The position numbers were made by a program, and so were the translations under genes. This document shows positions 32,477 through 36,642 of a stretch of DNA of 36,642 nucleotides, piece by piece. The number at the start of each line of letters is the position of its first letter. Within the stretch, counting starts at the first letter, position 1. The stretch covers positions 1-36,642 of the forward strand of contig NZ_JADPUN010000246.1 of the NCBI RefSeq assembly GCF_015690345.1, given 5' to 3'. The stretch comes from Plantactinospora alkalitolerans. Its GTDB lineage: Bacteria; Actinomycetota; Actinomycetes; Mycobacteriales; Micromonosporaceae. Under the pieces are notes generated by a model. It saw only the letters and a program-made list of their open reading frames with translations, made no database searches and was not told the DNA's origin.

Positions 32477-32490
32477 GTGAAAACGTTCAC
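32477..32490. promoter_or_regulatory. Small operator-like dyad in a divergent spacer
   Basis: GTGAAAACGTTCAC: arms GTGAA and TTCAC around AACG, in an unusually AT-rich patch of the 170-bp spacer between the divergent Rossmann/DUF2520 and NDUFAF7-like genes. A regulator-binding site is plausible; a chance dyad of 5 bp arms cannot be excluded. Confidence 0.3.
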
Positions 32491-32561
32491 CACCGGCGGG
32501 GGCCCACCGCCGGTGCCCCGGCGCCCGGTCTGGTGGGTGAACCCAGGTCATCGGTGGCGCA

Positions 32562-32567
32562 TAACCT
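32562..32567 (+). promoter_or_regulatory. Candidate -10 box for a leaderless NDUFAF7-like mRNA
   Basis: TAACCT lies 6 bases before the second GTG (32574) of the methyltransferase gene and directly abuts the first GTG (32568). There is no Shine-Dalgarno near either, so a leaderless mRNA starting at 32574 is the best reading. Confidence 0.35.
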
Positions 32568-33548
32568 GTGCCGGTGCCCATCTCCTGGCGATCGGCGATG
32601 TCCACCGCGCTGTACGGCAGTGCGGGGTTCTTCGTCACCGGCGCCGGGCCCGCCGCGCACTTCCGGACCAGTGCACACGCCGTACCGGTCCTCGGCGCCG
32701 CGCTGCTGCGGCTGCTGGACGGGGTCGACGCCGCGCTCGGCCGGCCCGACCCGCTGGACGTGGTCGACGTCGGCGCCGGTCGCGGCGAGCTGCTGACCAC
32801 GCTGGCCCGACTCGCCCCGCCCGAACTGGCCGACCGGCTCCGGCTGACCGCGGTGGAACTCGCGCCGCGACCCGACGCGCTGCCCGAGACGATCACCTGG
32901 CGGCCCGACCTGCCCGACCGGATCGTCGGGCTGCTGGTCGGCACCGAATGGCTGGACAACGTACCGCTGGACGTGGCGGTGCCCGGACCGGGCGGCTGGC
33001 TGCGGATGCTGGTCGACCCCGTCACCGGTGCCGAGTCGGTCGGCGGGCCGCTCGATCCCGCCGAGGCGGACTGGCTCGCCGAGTGGTGGCCGGACCAGCC
33101 GACCGGAGTCGGGCGGGCCGAGGTCGGGCTTGCCCGGGACCGCGCCTGGAGCGGCGCGCTCGCCGCCGTGGAGCGCGGCCTCGCCCTCGCCGTCGACTAC
33201 GGCCACCTGCGGGAACGTCGACCACCGGACGGCACGCTCACCGGTTTCCGGGCCGGCCGACAGGTGACCCCGGTGCCCGACGGCAGCTGCGACCTGACCG
33301 CACACGTCGCGATCGACTCCGTGGCGGCGGCCGGCCACGAGGTCACCGGTCTGCCGTACGAGCTGCTCAGCCAACGCGCCGCGCTGCACGCCCTCGGAAC
33401 CGACGGGCGCCGCCCGCCCCTCACCCTGGCGTCGACGGATCCCGCCGGATACGTCCGGGCCCTCGCCCGAGCCTCGACCGCCGCCGAACTTACCGATCCC
33501 GCCGGCCTCGGCGGCCACTGGTGGCTCCTCCAACCCGTCCGGATGTAA
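32568..33548 (+). CDS. NDUFAF7/MidA-like SAM-dependent methyltransferase
   Basis: 326 residues from GTG 32568, or 324 from GTG 32574. Recognisable segments of the DUF185/NDUFAF7 (MidA) family: ISWRSAMSTALYGSAGFFV near the N-terminus, SAM motif LDVVDVGAGRGELLTTLARL, LVGTEWLDNVPLDVAV (family NExLDAxP position), ALAVDYGHLRER and SCDLTAHVAIDSVAAAGHEV. The mitochondrial member dimethylates an arginine of NDUFS2, the 49-kDa (NuoD) subunit of complex I. Here the next gene is a NuoD paralogue, which strongly suggests a matching substrate. The stop codon TAA is the second to fourth base of the 54-bp dispersed element copy B, so insertion of that element may have reset the C-terminus. Confidence 0.88.
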   Translation: MPVPISWRSAMSTALYGSAGFFVTGAGPAAHFRTSAHAVPVLGAALLRLLDGVDAALGRPDPLDVVDVGAGRGELLTTLARLAPPELADRLRLTAVELAPRPDALPETITWRPDLPDRIVGLLVGTEWLDNVPLDVAVPGPGGWLRMLVDPVTGAESVGGPLDPAEADWLAEWWPDQPTGVGRAEVGLARDRAWSGALAAVERGLALAVDYGHLRERRPPDGTLTGFRAGRQVTPVPDGSCDLTAHVAIDSVAAAGHEVTGLPYELLSQRAALHALGTDGRRPPLTLASTDPAGYVRALARASTAAELTDPAGLGGHWWLLQPVRM

Positions 33549-33598
33549 GGAAGGGCCCCCTATTATCGCTTTTCGTTGTACAAGGGGCCCTTCCTAAC
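33545..33598 (+). repeat. Dispersed 54-bp palindromic element, copy B
   Basis: GTAAGGAAGGGCCCC at the left end and CAAGGGGCCCTTCCTAAC at the right are inverted arms around TATTATCGCTTTTCG. It matches the reverse complement of copy A (45 of 54 by hand count). Its TAA forms the stop of the upstream methyltransferase gene, and its right arm ends 59 bp before the nuoD-like start. Confidence 0.85.
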
Positions 33599-33656
33599 CG
33601 TTCTGGGACCGCGCACGCTGCGCCTCGGACGGCCGTGGCGTGGCACGATGTCGGGC

Positions 33657-34811
33657 ATGACTGCCGACACCGGCACGCTGCGGGAGCTGACCGTCGGCAC
33701 CGGGGCGGGCCTCGACACCGCCGACATGGTGCTGAACATCGGACCGCAGCATCCGTCGACCCACGGCGTACTGCGGCTCAAGCTGGTCCTCGACGGCGAG
33801 CGGGTGATCTCCTGCGAGCCGATCGTCGGTTACATGCACCGGGGTGCGGAGAAGCTCTTCGAGGTACGCGACTACCGGCAGATCATCGTGCTGGCCAACC
33901 GGCACGACTGGCTCTCCGCCTTCTCCAACGAGTTGGGCGTGGTACTGGCGGTCGAGCGGCTGATGGGGATGGAGGTACCCGAGCGGGCGGTCTGGCTGCG
34001 CACCGCGCTCGCCGAACTCAACCGGGTGCTGAACCACCTGATGTTCCTCGGCTCCTATCCGCTGGAGATCGGTGCCATCACGCCGGTCTTCTATGCGTTC
34101 CGGGAACGCGAGACGTTGCAGACGGTGATGGAGGAGGTCTCCGGCGGCCGGATGCACTACATGTTCAACCGGGTCGGCGGGCTCAAGGAGGAGGTGCCGG
34201 CCGGCTGGACCAGGCGGGCCCGGGAGGCGATCGGCGAGGTACGGCGGCGCCTGCCGGACCTGGACAACCTGATCCGGCGCAACGAGATCTTCCTCGCCCG
34301 TACGGTCGGCGTCGGAGTGCTCTCCGCAGCCGAGGCCGCTGCCTTCGGCGCCTCCGGACCGGTCGCCCGAGCCTCCGGACTGGACTTCGACCTGCGCCGC
34401 GACGAACCGTACCTGGCGTACGGGTCGCTGGACGTTCCCGTGGTCACCCGGACCGCCGGAGACTGTCACGCCCGCTTCGAGATCCTGCTCGACCAGGTGT
34501 ACGTCTCCCTCGATCTCGCCGAGCGCTGCCTGGAGCAGGTCGACCGGATCAGCGGACCGGTGAACGTCCGACTGCCGAAGGTCGTGAAGGCACCGGAGGG
34601 GCACACCTACGCCTGGACCGAGAATCCGCTCGGCATCAACGGCTACTACCTGGTGTCCCGGGGCGAGAAGACCCCTTGGCGGATGAAGCTGCGCACCGCC
34701 TCGTACGCCAACGTGCAGGCGCTGGCCACGCTCCTGCCCGGCTGCCTGGTGCCGGATCTGATCGCGGTCCTCGGCTCGATGTTCTTCGTGGTCGGCGACA
34801 TCGACAAGTAA
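33657..34811 (+). CDS. Orphan NADH-quinone oxidoreductase subunit D paralogue
   Basis: 384 residues from ATG 33657 (an in-frame ATG three codons earlier is possible; neither has a good Shine-Dalgarno). The whole 49-kDa/NuoD family signature is present: [88 protein letters not shown], and the C-terminal [20 protein letters not shown]. It is shorter than operon-encoded NuoD (usually over 400 residues), and no other nuo gene is in the window. So it is probably the second, stand-alone NuoD of actinomycetes (often called nuoD2) rather than the complex I subunit. It follows the NDUFAF7-like methyltransferase. The family's conserved HRG arginine is Arg62. Confidence 0.92.
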   Translation: MTADTGTLRELTVGTGAGLDTADMVLNIGPQHPSTHGVLRLKLVLDGERVISCEPIVGYMHRGAEKLFEVRDYRQIIVLANRHDWLSAFSNELGVVLAVERLMGMEVPERAVWLRTALAELNRVLNHLMFLGSYPLEIGAITPVFYAFRERETLQTVMEEVSGGRMHYMFNRVGGLKEEVPAGWTRRAREAIGEVRRRLPDLDNLIRRNEIFLARTVGVGVLSAAEAAAFGASGPVARASGLDFDLRRDEPYLAYGSLDVPVVTRTAGDCHARFEILLDQVYVSLDLAERCLEQVDRISGPVNVRLPKVVKAPEGHTYAWTENPLGINGYYLVSRGEKTPWRMKLRTASYANVQALATLLPGCLVPDLIAVLGSMFFVVGDIDK

Positions 34812-34827
34812 TCGACAGGTAGTGGTG

Positions 34828-34883
34828 GACAACAAGCAGTAGTGGACAAGTGGTCGACAACAAGCAGTAGTGGACAAGTGGTC
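34828..34883. repeat. 28-bp tandem duplication after the nuoD-like stop
   Basis: Two perfect, directly adjacent copies of a 28-bp unit starting GACAACAAGCAGTAGTGG, in the 82-bp spacer between the nuoD-like gene and the convergent repeat-rich gene. The unit contains AGTGGACAA, one base from the DnaA-box complement TGTGGACAA. Confidence 0.95.
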
Positions 34884-34893
34884 GGCGACGCGC

Positions 34894-36642
34894 TCAGCGC
34901 CAGTTGTCCTCGGCGTAGCCGTGGTCCGACCGCCGGGTGCCACCGGCCCGGGGCACCTCGTCGAGCGGCGGGTAGCCGTACTCCTCGTCCTCGCGTTGCC
35001 GCCGGCTCCGTCGTGCCGGCTCGGGCTCCGGCTGCCGCCCGGGTGGGCCCCAGACCGCCGCCTGGTCCACGCCGCCGACGGGCAGTGCCGGCGCGCCGCT
35101 GTGCCGATCCCAGTCCTGGCTCCGGCCGGGATCGAGGGCACGAGCATCGCCCTGCCGGCCGGGGCGCCGGACGTCGTCGGTCTCGGCCCAGTCCGCCGGC
35201 CCTCGCTGATCCCCAGGTCGGCGATCGTCGTCCCGGAACTCGGACCAGCGCTGTTCATCGTCGCTGGGCTCCGACCGGCGCTCGGACCGGCGGTCGTCGT
35301 CCGGCCTCGGCTCGTCCCGGCGGACCGTCGCCCAGCGGTCCTCGACCCGGAGTTCCGTACCGGTCTCGTCGGTCCGCATCGAGGCCCGGCGCTCACCCAT
35401 CCGGACTTCCTGGCCCCGCTCGTCGTTGCGTACCGAGGTCCACCGGTCACCGGCCCGCAGATCGGCCCAGTACGAGTCGTCAGCGGGGTCGCCGGTCTCC
35501 TGCCCGGGTTCCGGGTCGGAATCCACGAACCTGGCCCGCCACCCGGCGATGCTGCCGAATCGCCGGTCATCTCCGGGCCCGTCGTCGGGTTCGTCGGAAC
35601 GCCCGCCTCGGCCGGGGCGCCGGCCCCGATCGTCACGATCTCCGGCGGCATGATCGTCGTGATCCCGGCCGCCGTCACCGCCGTACGTGCCGCCGCTCCG
35701 GCCGCCGCCGTAGGTGTCGCCGTCCGGGGCGGCAGCACCGCCGCCGTACGTGCCGTCGCTGCGGCCGCCGCCGGGGGTGATGACGTCCGGGGCGGCACCG
35801 CCGGACGAGTCTGCGCTCCGCGCGCCGCCGTAGGTGCCACCACTCCGGCCGGCGCCGCCATAGGTGCCACTCCGGGCGGCGTCGTCGTCCCGCGCGCCGC
35901 CGTAGGTGCCGCCGCTCCGGCCAGCGCCACCATAGGTGCCACTCCGGGCGGCGTCGTCGTCCCGGGCACCGCCGTAGGTGCCGCCTCCGCCTCCGGCATC
36001 GCCGTAGTCGCCGTCCCGGCCACCGCCGCGGTAACCGCCGTCCCCGTAGCCGCCGTCCCGGCCACCGCCGCCGTACGTACCCCCGCTGTAGCCGCCGCCG
36101 TAGGTACCGCCGCCGCCGTAGGTACCGCCGCCGCCGTAGGTACCGCCCTGGCTGGCGCCGCCGTAGCCGCCGGCGCCGTAACCACCGCCGGACCGTGGGT
36201 CGTCGCTGTGCGCCCCGACGATTGTCTGTCGGGTGGTCACCTGGACGGTTTCGGTGTGCCGGACCACGCCAGCGCCCAGATGCGGTCCGGGTATCCCGCC
36301 GGGGATACCGGTCGGCGCACCGTGCTGCGGGCGACCGCCCGCGCTCCACGGCTGTCCGCCGGATCGAGCGTAGTGCCCGGGGGACGTGTCCGGGTCGGCA
36401 TCGGTCCGCCCGTACGCCCGGCCCGTGCCGGCCCGGTCGTCGTCGGGATAGCCGCCCCGTTCGTACCCCGTAGCGGGCTGGGCCTGGTGGTGGCCGCCTC
36501 CGCCGTGGTCGGCAGCCCGGTACGGCCCCGGGCCGGCAGCCCGCCGTGGCCCGTCGCCCCGTGGTCCCTCACCCCGGGACCCCTCACCCCATGGCCGCTC
36601 GCCCCGAGATCCGTCGCCCCGAGATCCGTCGTCGCGTGACCG
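34894..36642 (-). CDS. Repeat-rich Gly/Tyr and charged protein, 5' end beyond the window
   Basis: The frame is open without a stop from 34894 to the window edge (583 codons), so the start lies outside; no internal start has a good ribosome site. Order of regions seen: short RGDGS/RGEGP repeats, a Gly/His/Gln-rich stretch (ADHGGGGHHQAQPATGYE), a junction with VVRHTETVQVTTRQTI, then many GGTYGG(G) units with GRDGGYGDG and GGTYGGARDDDAARSG modules. A more charged C-terminal half follows, where an approximately 17-residue motif recurs (RWTSVRNDERGQEVRM, RRASMRTDETGTELRV, RWATVRRDE). It ends with DHGYAEDNWR. No membrane segment or catalytic motif is visible in this part. Intrinsically disordered, possibly a phase-separating or adhesive protein; function unknown. 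The opposite-strand open frame here is a shadow. Confidence 0.75.
   Translation of the reverse strand, partial: RSRDDGSRGDGSRGERPWGEGSRGEGPRGDGPRRAAGPGPYRAADHGGGGHHQAQPATGYERGGYPDDDRAGTGRAYGRTDADPDTSPGHYARSGGQPWSAGGRPQHGAPTGIPGGIPGPHLGAGVVRHTETVQVTTRQTIVGAHSDDPRSGGGYGAGGYGGASQGGTYGGGGTYGGGGTYGGGYSGGTYGGGGRDGGYGDGGYRGGGRDGDYGDAGGGGGTYGGARDDDAARSGTYGGAGRSGGTYGGARDDDAARSGTYGGAGRSGGTYGGARSADSSGGAAPDVITPGGGRSDGTYGGGAAAPDGDTYGGGRSGGTYGGDGGRDHDDHAAGDRDDRGRRPGRGGRSDEPDDGPGDDRRFGSIAGWRARFVDSDPEPGQETGDPADDSYWADLRAGDRWTSVRNDERGQEVRMGERRASMRTDETGTELRVEDRWATVRRDEPRPDDDRRSERRSEPSDDEQRWSEFRDDDRRPGDQRGPADWAETDDVRRPGRQGDARALDPGRSQDWDRHSGAPALPVGGVDQAAVWGPPGRQPEPEPARRSRRQREDEEYGYPPLDEVPRAGGTRRSDHGYAEDNWR
35824..35982. 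repeat. 72-bp coding tandem repeat (two full copies plus partial)
   Basis: Copies at 35824-35895 and 35896-35967, third partial from 35968. The copies differ at five bases, all silent, so both encode the same 24-residue unit (GGTYGGARDDDAARSG then TYGGAGRS). Confidence 0.9.

Noticed and set aside
31817-34822. A 1001-codon plus-strand frame across three real genes
   Set aside because: It crosses the opposite-strand DUF2520 gene, the methyltransferase in another frame, and nuoD. Arg/Pro/Ala-rich composition marks it as a high-GC shadow.
36060-36160. Possible CRISPR-like or regulatory repeats (GTAGGTACCGCCGCC units)
   Set aside because: They are codon-level repeats for GGTYGG inside an open frame, with no spacers.
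34870-36639. A 589-codon open frame on the plus strand opposite the Gly/Tyr-rich gene
   Set aside because: It is the Ala/Val/Pro-rich shadow of the minus-strand frame. It lacks a ribosome site, and the five silent differences between the 72-bp copies are silent only in the minus-strand frame.

Overview
The window is high-GC actinobacterial DNA with many GTG starts, 4-bp GTGA-type gene overlaps and few TTA codons. Gene content and order (radA, disA, mutY, clpC, lsr2, lysS, then coaX, nadC, nadB, panD and panC) are typical of Actinomycetia. A 54-bp GGGGCCCTTCCT-type palindromic element occurs twice (19567-19620 and 33545-33598). I associate such elements with Micromonosporaceae (Micromonospora and relatives). 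The family assignment is inference; the gene calls rest on visible motifs.

Layout. 1-2478: the end of an unrecognised membrane protein, then two paralogous TPR/membrane proteins. 2479-4900: a repeat-bearing intergenic stretch, then a compact three-gene cassette on the minus strand (EspC-like small protein with a YxxxD motif, a 422-aa WxG protein with a DUF6973-like C-terminus, and a lipoprotein) that looks like a type VII secretion effector unit. 4963-6738: ispF, ispD and carD. 7068-8323: two exported or membrane proteins. 8359-12497: a small type III polyketide synthase locus (synthase, acyl-CoA-dehydrogenase-like flavoprotein, UbiG-like methyltransferase, divergent UbiA prenyltransferase), probably making a prenylated, methylated alkylphenol or quinone. 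12721-16402: lipoprotein, radA and disA. 16488-19541: anchored proline-rich protein, peptide deformylase, ACT-domain protein and mutY. 19677-25137: clpC, lsr2 and lysS, with a DnaA-box-like cluster between lsr2 and clpC. 25584-32397: a cofactor block on the minus strand (Rossmann/DUF2520 protein, panC, panD, septum-formation lipoprotein, nadB, nadC, coaX) for pantothenate/CoA and NAD. 32568-34811: an NDUFAF7/MidA-like methyltransferase followed by an orphan nuoD paralogue. 34894-36642: a very repetitive Gly/Tyr- and charge-rich protein running off the window.

How parts work together. PanC, PanD and CoaX feed CoA synthesis, and NadB and NadC feed NAD. IspD and IspF supply isoprenoid precursors that the UbiA enzyme could use. 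RadA, DisA and MutY form a genome-maintenance group, with DisA making c-di-AMP. CarD, ClpC and Lsr2 are global regulators.

The most unusual signals are: short tandem repeats that start at or span the stop codons of several genes; the dispersed 54-bp element, one copy of which supplies a stop codon; a minisatellite inside nadB; TTA codons at codon 6 of the prenyltransferase and codon 229 of lysS; the NDUFAF7-like/NuoD pairing; and the candidate type VII effector cassette.
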